Shown piece after piece: positions 1 through 9,989 of a stretch of 45,727 nt of DNA. The notes beneath the pieces were generated by a model. That model had not been told where the DNA came from. It ran no database searches and worked only from the letters and a program-made list of their open reading frames with translations. Both the position numbers and the translations under genes were made by a program. The DNA is from LW23 sp041287705 (lineage in GTDB: Bacteria > Verrucomicrobiota > Verrucomicrobiia > Methylacidiphilales > UBA1321), in contig JBGGNE010000451.1 of the NCBI GenBank assembly GCA_041287705.1, positions 1-45,727 of the forward strand, in the 5' to 3' direction. Every line of letters starts with the position of its first letter. The stretch's first letter is position 1.

Positions 1-3000
1 GACTCTCGCCCTGCTCATGCTCCAGGCGCTCTTCTTCCGACATGGGGCGCTCAAAGGCTGCGAGCAGGCTATAGGCACAGGGCACCACGAAGAGCGTCAG
101 GACTGTCGAGACCGTGACGCCGCCCAGAATCGTGACAGCCAGCGGAATACGGCTTTCAGCGCCCGGGCCGATGGCCAGCGCAGGCGGAACGGCCGCGGCC
201 AGCGTGGCAAAGGAAGTCATCAGGATGGGACGCAGTCGCACATAGCCGGCCTGCAGGATAGCGTCACGCACCGACATGCCGTGCTCGTAGCGACACTGAT
301 TGGCGAACTCCACCAGCAGAATCGAGTTCTTTTTGACAATGCCCATCAATAGCACGAACCCAATAAGGCTGTAGAGGTTAAGCGATTGCCCCGTAAGCCA
401 TAAACCAAGAAACGCACCGCTGACACTGAACGGCAGCGCCAGCAGCACCGACATGGGGTGCAGGTAGCTGTTAAACTGTGACGCCAGTACCATGTAGGCC
501 ACCAGCACTCCCAGCCACAGCGCAAAGGTGAGGCTGCTGAACGTCTCGCGAAAGATAGCCGCGCCGCCGCCGAGAAACAGCCGGTAGCCGGTGGGCAGCA
601 GCTCCTTACCCATCGTCTCGACGGCTTCCAGCGCAGCGGCCTGGCTCTTGCCGGGGGCCACGTTGGCAAAGATAGAGATGGACCGCTCACGCAGACGGCG
701 CGTCAGGGTCTGGTACGTCGTCACGGTTTCGGTGCGGGCCACGTCGGTAAGGGGCAGCAGTTCGCCGTAGCCAGTGCGCACATCCAGCTTGCGGATATCC
801 GCCTCGCCCACACGCTCAGAGCTTTCCAGACGCAGCCGCACGTCGTAGCGACGGTCGCCGCTGGTGAATTTCCCCTGCGCGATACCGCCGATAGCGGTGC
901 TTACCGTATCGGCAATGGTCTGCACGGTAATGCCGCGAATGGCCGCCGCGGCGCGGTTCGGCCACACTCGCACCTCGGGCATGCCGGTGCGGAAATCCGT
1001 ATCCACGTCGGTCACCATCCCGCTCTTATTCATGCGATCGACCAGCTTCGCGGAGATCTTCTGCAGTTCCTTATAGTCCGCGCCGCGCAGATTGACCTCA
1101 ATAGGAAAACCTCGCTGCGCAGTAAAGCCACGCGTGCTGAGATCCTGCGGAACGGCGCGGAAATCGGGGATGCGGTTCAGTTCCGTTCGCAGCTCTTCCA
1201 TAACCTGGAACTGCGATTTCTCGCGGAGCACTTTGGGGCTAAGCGTGATGTGGTGCAGGAACGGAAAATTCCAGTCCATCTCGAACGATGGCTCGCGCCT
1301 GGGCTTCAGGGAAATATAGAGCGTGGCGGCGTTCACCGCGTCGTCCGTCACCGCGCCGGCCGGGGTGCCACCAGTCTGGGTAAAGCCGCCTATTGCGGAG
1401 AAGTAGCGCTCGATTTCCGGCCTGCTCTTCAGGATGCGATCGACCTGCAACAGCTTCTGCGAAGTAAAGGCGAGTGACGATCCCACAGGAGTCTGCACGC
1501 GTACAATGAAGACGCCCTGATCCTGCGCCGGCACAAACTCGCGCTTCAGATCGTTGCTGAGATTCAGGGAGTAGACAAAGAGCCCGGTGGCCGCAGCCAG
1601 CACAATGGCGCGCATGTAGAGGGAGACGCCGAGCGACCACCGGTAGCCCAGGCTGAGCCACTCAAAGAGCGGGCCGGAAACGCGCATGATGAGCGGTGTG
1701 CGATGGCTGCGGCTCATCATCTGCGAACATCGCATGGGCGTGATGGTAATCGCCTCCAGCAGAGACAGCGCGACAGCCGTGGAGATCGTAATGCCGAACT
1801 GAAAGAAGAACTTGCCGATAATGCCCTGCATGAACGCCACGGGCAGGAAGATCGCCATAACCGCCACCGTGGCCGCCATGGCCGCAAAGGTGATTTCCCG
1901 CGCGCCATCCAGCGAGGCGCGGACGCGATTCTTCCCCATCTCAAAGTGGCGCACAATGTTCTCCAGCACCATGATAGCGTCATCCACCACAATGCCGATA
2001 GCCAGCGACAGGCCAAGCAGTGTGAAGAAGTTGAGCGTGAAGCCCATGTAATACATCACGATAAACGTGCCCATCACCGAGGTGGGGATGGAGAGCAGCA
2101 CGTTAAACGTGGAACTGATGGACCCCAGGAAAAGATAACACGCCACGCCCGTTACCAACGCGGAGAGCACGAGCGTAAAGAGCGTCTCGTTAATGGCCTC
2201 GCGAATGAATTCCGTGCTGTCGAAGTTCACCTCCACCTTCACGTCGGGCGGCATGATGCCGTTGGCGGACATCTGCTTCAGCCGCGCCTTTACTGCCGCG
2301 CTTACCGCCACGGCATTGGCGCCGCGCTGCTTCTTGATGCCGACGCCCAGCCCCTGGCTTTCGGCGACAACGGCCACGCGGCGTATGTCGTCCAGGCCGT
2401 CTTCCACGCGCGCCACGTCGCGGATCCGTATGGTGCTGTTGTAGATAGGCTGGCCGCCGCGACTCTTGATCTGGATGTTGCCTATCGCTTCCGCCGTCAG
2501 CCCTTCGCCCATCGTGCGCACGTTCATTTCCGTACGCGAGTTCTCCAGATAGCCGGCCGCCACCTCAATGTGCTCCTGCTCGATGGCGTTCTTCACATCC
2601 ATCACAGTCAGTTGCAGCGGCTTCAGTTTGTTATTATTGATCCACACGCGCAGGTTGCGCTGGCTGTAACCGGCCAGCACTACTTCACCCACGCCCGGGA
2701 TCGTCTTGAACTGATCTGCCAGAATGACCTCTACAAACTGTGTCAGTTTCTGCAGCGAGCGCTTGCCGGAAACCGCCAGCAGCAGAATCGGCTGATCCTC
2801 CGGATTGCTCTTGGTGATCGTGGGGCGCTCCACACCGAGCGGAAGCTGCACGTAGCTGATCTTGGACTGCACTTCAGTCAGCGCTGAGTCGATATTGCGC
2901 TCCAGATCGAACTCCAGCGTAATGGCGGCCTGCCCCTGCTGGATGTTGCTGATGATGTCGCGCACGCCCTGGGTGGAGACAAGCGTTTCTTCCAGGCGAT

Positions 3001-3193
3001 CGACAATTTCCGCCTCCATTACTTCGGGCGCCGCGCCTGACCAACGCACGTTGACGGTGAGGACGGGGAAATCGACGTCGGGCTGCTCGCTCACACCCAG
3101 GCGGCTCAGCGCAATAGCGCCAAACACAATAAGCGCGAACATCAGCATCCACGCAAAAACCGGGCGGCGGATGGAAATGTCAGAGAGAATCAT
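1..3193 (-). CDS. Efflux RND transporter permease (AcrB/MexF type), 3' end outside window
   Basis: Inner-membrane pump subunit of a tripartite proton-driven RND efflux system, which would work with a periplasmic adaptor and an outer-membrane channel. The protein starts MILSDISIRRPVFAWMLMF, a typical RND first helix, and has 1064 codons in the window without a stop, so only the last few residues are missing. The TM4 proton-relay motif GIVVDDAIMVLEN, with the paired aspartates, is intact. Two periplasmic porter repeats and a second TM block (LLMGIVKKNSILLVEFANQ) are present. The ATG at 3191-3193 is preceded by a strong Shine-Dalgarno sequence (AAGGAGG), unlike most genes here. The adaptor and channel genes are not in the window; they may lie downstream on the minus strand, beyond position 1. 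Family assignment is secure; the substrate is not predictable. Confidence 0.97.
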   Translation of the reverse strand, partial: MILSDISIRRPVFAWMLMFALIVFGAIALSRLGVSEQPDVDFPVLTVNVRWSGAAPEVMEAEIVDRLEETLVSTQGVRDIISNIQQGQAAITLEFDLERNIDSALTEVQSKISYVQLPLGVERPTITKSNPEDQPILLLAVSGKRSLQKLTQFVEVILADQFKTIPGVGEVVLAGYSQRNLRVWINNNKLKPLQLTVMDVKNAIEQEHIEVAAGYLENSRTEMNVRTMGEGLTAEAIGNIQIKSRGGQPIYNSTIRIRDVARVEDGLDDIRRVAVVAESQGLGVGIKKQRGANAVAVSAAVKARLKQMSANGIMPPDVKVEVNFDSTEFIREAINETLFTLVLSALVTGVACYLFLGSISSTFNVLLSIPTSVMGTFIVMYYMGFTLNFFTLLGLSLAIGIVVDDAIMVLENIVRHFEMGKNRVRASLDGAREITFAAMAATVAVMAIFLPVAFMQGIIGKFFFQFGITISTAVALSLLEAITITPMRCSQMMSRSHRTPLIMRVSGPLFEWLSLGYRWSLGVSLYMRAIVLAAATGLFVYSLNLSNDLKREFVPAQDQGVFIVRVQTPVGSSLAFTSQKLLQVDRILKSRPEIERYFSAIGGFTQTGGTPAGAVTDDAVNAATLYISLKPRREPSFEMDWNFPFLHHITLSPKVLREKSQFQVMEELRTELNRIPDFRAVPQDLSTRGFTAQRGFPIEVNLRGADYKELQKISAKLVDRMNKSGMVTDVDTDFRTGMPEVRVWPNRAAAAIRGITVQTIADTVSTAIGGIAQGKFTSGDRRYDVRLRLESSERVGEADIRKLDVRTGYGELLPLTDVARTETVTTYQTLTRRLRERSISIFANVAPGKSQAAALEAVETMGKELLPTGYRLFLGGGAAIFRETFSSLTFALWLGVLVAYMVLASQFNSYLHPMSVLLALPFSVSGAFLGLWLTGQSLNLYSLIGFVLLMGIVKKNSILLVEFANQCRYEHGMSVRDAILQAGYVRLRPILMTSFATLAAAVPPALAIGPGAESRIPLAVTILGGVTVSTVLTLFVVPCAYSLLAAFERPMSEEERLEHEQGES

Positions 3194-3477
3194 GCCGGCA
3201 CACTCCTCCTTGCAGGCGTCCGCACACGCGCTATGGCGAGAGTCGCGTTTATCAAAAACGACTGTTCCTTGCGTCGAGCGTTGAAGTTATACGTGCGGGC
3301 AGGCATGAATCCCCACCACACTGCGATGTAAGTGCGTCGGCGTCAATGACGAGGAGCGCTCTTCAGGCCGGTTGTGGAAAGTTTTGCCAAGAAACAACGG
3401 CTAAGACCAGCTCTCAGAGTTATTTGGCAGAGAAGGAGACTGAGAATGTTTTGGCAACCACAGATATTTATACTATC

Positions 3478-4509
3478 ATGTGTGAGATGTCGTTGACCTT
3501 TTGGATCGTGATTATTGTGAGTCTTATCATCCGCGCATACCGCGCAAGCTCGGACGACACGAATACCCAGCCGGCAATTTCCGCGCAGGACATGATTGTT
3601 CTGCAGCATCTGGAGCGCTGGCAGAAGTCACTGGATATCAGGGATTACGCAACCGCTGAGGCCGAGCTGAATGCCGCCGAAGCCGCGCATAAGGGTACTG
3701 CAGTTCCCGCGATGCTGTTCGTAAGGCGAGGTATCGTGCGCTTCCTGCGTCAGAACTACACAGGCGCAGATGCCGACATGAATCGGAGTGAAAAGCGCGA
3801 TAAGTACACAAGCGGGACCGGCGGCGGGATGGAGGCGGGGGATTACGTCATGCGCGCGGAGGTACGGCTTTTTGTGGGGCGCCTGAAGGAAGCGATAGCA
3901 GAGCTGGAAAAATGCAAAATCATACCGCAGGGTGATTTGCATCAGGGTAAAATCGCCAGGCTGCTGGGTATTGCGCACTATTGCCAGGGCGACATGCCGG
4001 CTGCTGCGCGTAATTGGGCTCATGGAGCCGGTAATGTCTCGGACTCCACCTTTCTGATGCGCTGGTGCGCCCTGACGAGAATGGGAGCCGAAGCCGGCGC
4101 TACCCGCGAGCTGGAAGGCCTGGACAATGCCACCTTTCATGAAAAAGACGCGGACGCTGTCTGGTACGATTATATCCGTAAATATCTGATTGGACGTTTG
4201 AGCGCGGAGCAACTTCTGCAACATGCGACCAGCCTCAGCACAGATGAGAAGGCCCAGGGGATGCGCAAATGTCAGGCCAGCTTCTACATTGCGGCAGCTC
4301 TTCAGGGAAAAGACAAAGAAGAAGCGCTGTTTGAGCTGAACAACTGTCTATGGCGGAAGGAGACCTCAGCCTACGAATCTCTGATGGCCCAGGCAGATCT
4401 GAATCGGTTGAAACCTGCTGAGCCACCTTCCTCAGCTCCTCCAACAGCTTTGGGTGGAGCAGGCCGTGTAATCAGACCTTCGCCGCCCGCTCCTTCCTCC
4501 TCTGCCTGA
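3478..4509 (+). CDS. TPR-like protein with N-terminal membrane anchor
   Basis: Not a recognised named family. From the Met at 3478 the protein begins MCEMSLTFWIVIIVSLIIRAY, one hydrophobic helix that should anchor it in the inner membrane. The rest is helical with pairs resembling tetratricopeptide repeats, for example RRGIVRFLRQNYTGADADM, MRAEVRLFVGRLKEAIAELE and LLGIAHYCQGDMPAAARNW. The tail is Pro/Ser/Ala-rich. The frame is open from an ATG at 3346, but that would put about 44 residues before the membrane helix, so 3478, 3487 or a TTG at 3451 (about 13 nt after AAGGAG) is more likely. It is divergent from the RND gene. A scaffolding or assembly role is inferred from the TPR fold only. Confidence 0.7.
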   Translation: MCEMSLTFWIVIIVSLIIRAYRASSDDTNTQPAISAQDMIVLQHLERWQKSLDIRDYATAEAELNAAEAAHKGTAVPAMLFVRRGIVRFLRQNYTGADADMNRSEKRDKYTSGTGGGMEAGDYVMRAEVRLFVGRLKEAIAELEKCKIIPQGDLHQGKIARLLGIAHYCQGDMPAAARNWAHGAGNVSDSTFLMRWCALTRMGAEAGATRELEGLDNATFHEKDADAVWYDYIRKYLIGRLSAEQLLQHATSLSTDEKAQGMRKCQASFYIAAALQGKDKEEALFELNNCLWRKETSAYESLMAQADLNRLKPAEPPSSAPPTALGGAGRVIRPSPPAPSSSA

Positions 4510-4557
4510 AAATACCAAATTTCAGACAACAAATAGCTTAGCCCGAGCGTAGCAATC

Positions 4558-4586
4558 TTGACGCAAAGGAAGCGCGTTTCTATCGT
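4558..4586 (+). promoter_or_regulatory. Sigma70-type promoter for the serine protease gene
   Basis: TTGACG (4558-4563), a 17-nt spacer and TATCGT (4581-4586). Transcription would start near 4593, about 14 nt before the ATG at 4607, so the leader is very short. Confidence 0.5.
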
Positions 4587-4606
4587 TTAGAGTCTCGTTT
4601 ACATTT

Positions 4607-5416
4607 ATGCTCACAAAACTCCGCCCCGTAACTCAGTCTGTCTGGATGGCCGTGGCATGCGGCTGCTGCGTGATGGTAACTTCCCTTCACCTGGTCAGCC
4701 AGACTGCATCAGCACAGACGGCTCCGGGCAAAGAGGCGGCGAAAGCTCCCATTTACTCAAAGAACTTTGTGGGAACGCCCCAGTTCTTTACCACTCAGGG
4801 TGAAAGCTCTGCCGGAACGGCCAGCATTGTGCAGGGGCCGGATGGCAAATCGACCTACATCATCACCGCTCGACATTTGCTGGGGCCTTCCGGTGGTTTC
4901 AAGAGCGAAGTCGCTGCGGCGGATGTACCGGCGACAGTTCAGAGCATTGTGCTGACAACATTTGATGGCGGTACGGAGCGTAAATTCAATATCAAGGGAA
5001 TCGCCGTGCCCGTGACCGGGCCGGAATCATCCGTTGCGAGCGATCTGGCTCTGTTTCTGTTGCCGAACGTATCGCCGCCCAACTACGCCGCAACGCTTGC
5101 CGCGAAGGAACCCTCCGTAGGTGACCGTGTATGGGTTATTGCCCGCGTGCGTGGTGGCGTACCTGAAGGTCAGGTTGTGCACCCAGGCCGAATCACGGCG
5201 GTGGAAACCATTGGAAGCGCTCGAATCCTGGAAATGCAGTATGACAATAACAACATTGTGGCCAATGGCGCCAGCGGGTCCCCGGTACTAAACGCCGCCG
5301 GCGAAGTGGTCGGAATCTGCACCGGCCAGGGATCAGAGGACGGACATAAGCAGGCGTATATCTTCGGCTCCAAAACGATTCGGAAAGTAATCGAGGATCC
5401 GGCCAGTTTTAAGTAG
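4607..5416 (+). CDS. Secreted trypsin-like serine protease (PA clan)
   Basis: Probable exported endopeptidase of the chymotrypsin/trypsin fold. Residues 1-36 look like a signal peptide: basic start, hydrophobic core and a likely cleavage site after ASA. The catalytic triad can be read: His90 in IITARHLLG, Asp146 in SVASDLALFLL and Ser223 in NGASGSPVLN. The serine loop is GASGSP rather than GDSGGP, as in glutamyl-endopeptidase or HtrA-like members. No PDZ domain follows, so it is a single-domain enzyme of 269 residues. It sits downstream of the TPR-like protein but has its own promoter candidate. The substrate is unknown; it may work in the periplasm or outside the cell. Confidence 0.87.
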   Translation: MLTKLRPVTQSVWMAVACGCCVMVTSLHLVSQTASAQTAPGKEAAKAPIYSKNFVGTPQFFTTQGESSAGTASIVQGPDGKSTYIITARHLLGPSGGFKSEVAAADVPATVQSIVLTTFDGGTERKFNIKGIAVPVTGPESSVASDLALFLLPNVSPPNYAATLAAKEPSVGDRVWVIARVRGGVPEGQVVHPGRITAVETIGSARILEMQYDNNNIVANGASGSPVLNAAGEVVGICTGQGSEDGHKQAYIFGSKTIRKVIEDPASFK

Positions 5417-5428
5417 GCCGGAACCCCA

Positions 5429-6724
5429 TTAAAAGGGATATTTCAGCTCCAGCTCTTTAAGCTTGCGAATGTAGTTCAGCGTCTCTTCCTGATCACCGCA
5501 GGTTTTAAGAAGGAACTGGGCGTAATCCCTGCTGGAAGTGCACTCTTCTGCATACTGTATATAAAAGTGGGAAAGCGCCCTGGCCATATCATCTGTATAG
5601 GGATCATCAACAAGCTCAAGCGCTTTGCTGAGAAACACCGAAAATGCATCGGTCTTTCCTTCATAAACTACGCCTACTCTCCTGGTTTCCCTGTCTTCAA
5701 GAAACAGAGGTACGGATGTGCGCCAGTTGATATTATCTTCCCACTCAAGTATGAGGCCGTCTGAAAGAGCATAGAACCGCCCCGATTCTGTCAGATACGC
5801 TTCCGCATATATATCATCGCGAGAACCAACAAGGACGACTTTCTCTCCCAGATACGAACTTAAAGAACGTGCGCAGTTATAGGTATAGTCGTCGTCAATC
5901 CGCTCTATAACTTCCGCAGTATTAAAGACGACAGGGCTGCGACGTTCCTTAAAGTAAATCTTTCCTCCATAATTCTTGAGAAACTGCTCAAGTTCATTAT
6001 TCCAGAAGGATTGAGGCAGATTCTCGTATGCACGTCTGTATTTATCGAGCACGGCAGAGTCATCACGATTGCGTAGCTCTTCAAGTGTCTGCTGAACTTC
6101 AGGATACTCCTTCGCCAGTTCGTCAAGTTCGCGAATCACAGCCAGCGCCTCTTGCCGCGGGACATCATCAGTCAGAAGGAATTGTGTAAAATCGCGCGAA
6201 AGGTGGTAACTGCGTCTGTACATGGCGAAGTATTCCATAAGACGCTTATACACCTTCGACTCACCATATTGCGCAGCCAGAAGCTTCCCAGCCTGATCAA
6301 GAAACTGCCAGAATGGCTCCGCAGGCTTATAGCGGATCACCTGTTTCTCTTTCCACTGTACACCACTTATCATCAAGGGTGTGGATACACGCCAGCCCTG
6401 ATCTTTACTCCATTTCACGGCCTTCCAGTTTGTAAATCCAAACAGATCTCCCGAGTTCGTAATGTAAAGACTGGTATCTGAACCATAAAAGCCAACAAGC
6501 GCGACTTTACTCCTTAACTGTTCACTCAGAAGAGGCACAACGATGCGTGTATTCTCTTGTGCGACAGCATCGGGAGAACAGAAACGAATCGATATACCTT
6601 CCGGCGTAACAAAAGTCTTTCCTCCATACTCTTGCCAAAACTCTGCAAGCCTATCATTCCAGAAATAGCAGCCTCGATTCCTGTACGCCGTCTTGTACGC
6701 CTCAAGATCGATCTCTTCGTTCAT
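5429..6724 (-). CDS. Internally duplicated SUKH-3-like protein
   Basis: The 431-residue protein is two copies of a unit of about 210 residues. Each starts with a helix ending in an aromatic-rich segment and YGG (FWQEYGGKTF; FLKNYGGKIY). A beta-rich stretch follows (KVALVG...LYITNSGDLFG; KVVLVG...AYLTESGRFYA). Each unit ends in a helical part with SRDFTQFLL or SRDYAQFLL and a run such as IRELDELAKEYP. The first two elements resemble the SUKH-3 (SMI1/KNR4-related) fold, which often acts as immunity to polymorphic toxins. No toxin gene is adjacent, so an immunity role is only a possibility. The gene is AT-richer than its neighbours, which suggests transfer. It is convergent with the protease gene, whose stop lies 12 nt away. 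The SUKH call is moderate; the open frame itself looks real. Confidence 0.6.
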   Translation of the reverse strand: MNEEIDLEAYKTAYRNRGCYFWNDRLAEFWQEYGGKTFVTPEGISIRFCSPDAVAQENTRIVVPLLSEQLRSKVALVGFYGSDTSLYITNSGDLFGFTNWKAVKWSKDQGWRVSTPLMISGVQWKEKQVIRYKPAEPFWQFLDQAGKLLAAQYGESKVYKRLMEYFAMYRRSYHLSRDFTQFLLTDDVPRQEALAVIRELDELAKEYPEVQQTLEELRNRDDSAVLDKYRRAYENLPQSFWNNELEQFLKNYGGKIYFKERRSPVVFNTAEVIERIDDDYTYNCARSLSSYLGEKVVLVGSRDDIYAEAYLTESGRFYALSDGLILEWEDNINWRTSVPLFLEDRETRRVGVVYEGKTDAFSVFLSKALELVDDPYTDDMARALSHFYIQYAEECTSSRDYAQFLLKTCGDQEETLNYIRKLKELELKYPF

Positions 6725-6879
6725 AAATCAGCTTGGCAATTTCGCAAAGGGGTCGCTGCCGCATAAACTATAGAACTTGGAGTGATAATTTTGAGATGAT
6801 GGACTGCTGCAAGAAGCACGCAAAGTCCTGAAAATCGGCGCCTATAGTCGGACTTGCCTGGTGCGCTCAGTAAGCGCAC

Positions 6880-6913
6880 AAAAGCGCCAGGGTAACAAAA
6901 CCCAGGCGCTTTT
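6880..6913 (-). terminator. Rho-independent terminator downstream of secA
   Basis: Inverted repeat AAAAGCGCC / GGCGCTTTT with an inner GGG/CCC pair and an A-A mismatch. On the minus strand the stem ends in a T run. It begins 3 nt after the TGA (6916-6918) of the frameshifted secA reading, which supports that extended 3' end. The A/T flanks make it potentially bidirectional. Confidence 0.8.
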
Positions 6914-6915
6914 CA

Positions 6916-9900
6916 TCAGGACCGCTTGATGCAGGTCTTCTCCCCCAGGGCACCGCAGCAGCTTTTGAACTTCTTTTTGGCGTCCAGTGGACAGGGATCA
7001 TTCCGGCCCAGACGCGGGCCGGTACGGCGGATGTGGAGGTTTACTTCCGCTTTTTCTTCTTGTGCTGGTCTGGATGGTGGTTCTGCTGCTGGGGCTGGGG
7101 CTGATGGGAGTGAGGCAGAGGGTTCATTCCCGCCTTTTTTTTTTCTTCCTCATCGGTATGTGGAGGAGGTTCAGCCAGAGCCACAGCGCCGCCTTCGCTT
7201 ACGGTCAGTTCAAAGGGCGTGCCGGAGAGATCATGGATCATCTTGGTCGGCAGGCTGTGCAGGAACTGCTCGATGGCCACCAGACTTGAAGCAGAGCGGA
7301 ACGAGTTATTGACGATTTCCGCATCAATGGAGTTCATCAAATCCTTGAACATCTCGTACGCTTCCTTCTTGTACTCGATAAGCGGATCCCTCTGCGCGTG
7401 CTGGTAAAGGGAGATACCGTTGCGCAGCTGATCCATTGCGTACAGATGCTCCTGCCACTGCTTGTCGATCGCCGTCAGAACGATGGAGCGCTCGATATGG
7501 CGCACGGCATCTTCCTGCTCAAACTTGATCTTCAGGTCGTACGCTTCGTTGATCTTGGCCAGCAGCGCCTTCTTCACGGCTTCCGGCTTCTGATCGAACG
7601 GCAGATCTTCCTTGGTGAGACCGAGCGGGAAGGCATTGTTGGCCCATTGCAGGAACGCATCGGGATCCGCGGTGTTACCGGTGAGCAGCGCTTCGGCTTC
7701 GCCGTGAATGCTGTTCTCGATCGCCTCGAACACTTCTGCGCGGGGGTTTTCCGTAAAGAGGATGTCGTTGCGGCGCTCGTAGATGACCATGCGCTGCTGG
7801 TTCATGACATCATCGTACTGCAGCGTATAGCGGCGCATCGTGTAGTTGCGCTGCTCCACCCGCTTCTGGGCGGATTCCACGGACTTGTTCAGCCAGGGAT
7901 GTTCCAGCTCTTCGTCGTCGGCCATACCCAGCGTCGTCATGATGCTGGAGATGCGACGCGAATCGCCGAAGTTGGTCATCAGATCATCTTCGAAAGAGAC
8001 GTAGAACTTGGACATGCCGGGATCACCCTGACGTGCGCAACGACCGCGCAGCTGACGATCGATACGGCGTGCTTCATGACGTTCCGTACCAATGACATAC
8101 AGACCGCCCAGTTCGGCCACACCAGGCCCGAGCTTGATGTCTGTACCGCGGCCCGCCATGTTGGTGGCGATCGTCACGGCGCCCTTCTGTCCGGCACGCG
8201 CTACGATTTCCGCTTCCTGCTGGTGATAGCGGGCGTTCAGTACGGTGTGCGGAATGCCCTCGCGCTTCAGCATGCGGCTGAGCACTTCAGAGCTGTCAAC
8301 GGCAACGGTACCCACCAGAATCGGCTGCCCGAGCTGGTGACGCTCCTTCACTTCCTGAATGATCGCGTTGTACTTGGCGCGACGCGTCTTGTAGATGCTG
8401 TCGTTGTGATCGACGCGGGAGATGGGACGGTTCGCGGGGATGACAATAACATCCAGGCGATAAATGTCCTTGAACTCGTTCGCTTCGGTTTCGGCGGTAC
8501 CGGTCATGCCGCCCAGCTTCTCGTAAAGACGGAAGTAGTTCTGGATGGTGACGGTTGCCATTGTCTGCGTTTCGCGATCAATCTGGACACCTTCCTTGGC
8601 TTCCACGGCCTGGTGCAGACCATCGCTCCAGCGGCGGCCCGGCATGGGGCGGCCGGTAAATTCATCAACGATAATGACCTTGTTATCCTCAACCACGTAC
8701 TGGCGGTCCTTCTCCATGATGCAGTACGCCTTCAGGAGCTGGCTGATATTGTGGATGCGTTCGCTGGCTTCGTCGTATTCGCGCTGGGCTTCCTGCTTGG
8801 CGCGGGCGCGCTCCTCGGGAGTTCCTCCTTTAGCGTCGATATCGTGGAATGCCGTGGCGATGTCCGGAATCAGGAAGGTCTTGGGCTCATTCGGGTTGAG
8901 GAACTCACGGCCGCGTTCGGTAAGGTCGGCGTCGTGACTCTTCAGGTCGATGGAAAAGTAGGCCTCCTCGCGCAGCTTGTAGTAGTCAGCGCGGCGGGGA
9001 TCCTGGTAGAGCACCAGTTCAGCGTCGTCCATGGCGCGGCGCGCGGTGCCGTCCTCAATGATACGGGCCAGAATACGATGCTGGGGCATGGAGGTCTTGA
9101 CTTTGAAGAGCAGGCGGCCTGCTTCTTCCATATCTCCATTGCTCTTGATGATCTTTTCCGCGTCGGAAGCCCAGCGATTGCACTCGACGGTCTGCGCGCG
9201 GACAAGGCGCTCGATCACCGGCTTGAATTTGTCGTACTGGTGAGACGAAACGGAAGCGGGACCCGCGATAATGAGCGGCACGCGGGCTTCGTCGATCAGA
9301 ATGCTGTCGACTTCATCGACGATGGCGTAGGCGTGACCGCGCTGCACCTGCTCTTCCTTGCTGCCGGCCATACCGTTGTCGCGCAGGTAATCGAAGCCGA
9401 ACTCGCTGTTGGTGCCGTAGGTGATGTCGCAGGTGTACATCTGTCGGCGGATTTCCGGCGACTGATCCCGCTGGATACAGCCGACGGTCATGCCGAGAAA
9501 ACGGTAGATTTCACCCATCCACTCCGCGTCGCGGGCAGCCAGGTAATCGTTGACCGTAATGACGTGCACGCCGCGGCCACTCAGCGCGTTGAGATAGACC
9601 GGCAGAGTAGCGACCAGTGTCTTACCTTCACCGGTGCCCATTTCCGCGATACGCCCGCTGTGCAGAACAATGCCGCCGATGAGCTGCACATCGAAGTGCG
9701 TCATCTCCCACGTCAGCAACTGGCCGCGCACCTGAACGGTACGTTTGGACGCGCAAAAGCGGCGGGCGCAGTTCTTGACGACGGCAAAGGCTTCAGGCAG
9801 AAGGTCGTCCAGAGTTTCGCCCTTTTGAAACCGCGCCTTCATTTCCGCAGTCTTGGCGATAAGGGAGTCATCCGAAATGAGCTGCAGCTCTTTCTCGATG

Positions 9901-9989
9901 GCGTTAATCTTCGCGACAATGGGCCGAATGCGTTGGAGCTCGCGCTCGTTCTTGGTCCCGAGAATAGTCTTTAAAACCCAGCTCAGCAT
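6916..9989 (-). CDS. secA: Preprotein translocase ATPase SecA; needs a -1 frameshift for its C-terminal tail
   Basis: Motor ATPase of the Sec pathway, which drives preproteins through SecYEG. From ATG 9989 the zero frame runs 982 codons to TAA at 7041-7043. Walker A is GTGEGKT (residues 118-124); DEVDSILIDEAR (DEAD-type motif II) and NMAGRGTDI are also clear. The last ~30 zero-frame residues are an odd His/Gln/Lys-rich stretch. Shifting -1 at A AAA AAG (7140 to 7134) instead gives an Ala/Pro linker and then GRNDPCP...KKFKSCCG, a SEC-C-type tail, ending at TGA 6916-6918 just before a terminator. The frameshifted product would be about 1024 residues. Causes could be programmed frameshifting, transcriptional slippage, a mutation or a sequence error of one A. 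The start has no Shine-Dalgarno and a pyrimidine-rich leader. Confidence 0.96.
7134..7144 (-). other. Candidate -1 slippery site in secA (A10 tract followed by G)
   Basis: Ten A residues followed by G on the coding strand. The last seven bases form A AAA AAG, in exact phase with the secA codons AAA AAG, the same heptamer that drives -1 frameshifting in E. coli dnaX. A purine-rich GAGGAAG lies just upstream and could act as an internal Shine-Dalgarno stimulator. A tract this long also favours RNA polymerase slippage and sequencing errors. Confidence 0.6.

Noticed and set aside
1703..2887. Open frame of 394 codons on the plus strand opposite the RND gene
   Set aside because: Antisense; extremely His/Arg-rich translation, while the RND frame is continuous through it.
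7398..9974. Open frame of 858 codons on the plus strand opposite secA
   Set aside because: It is the antisense shadow of secA: the codon bias of a GC-rich gene opens the opposite frame. Its translation has no recognisable domain and the secA motifs on the other strand are unambiguous.
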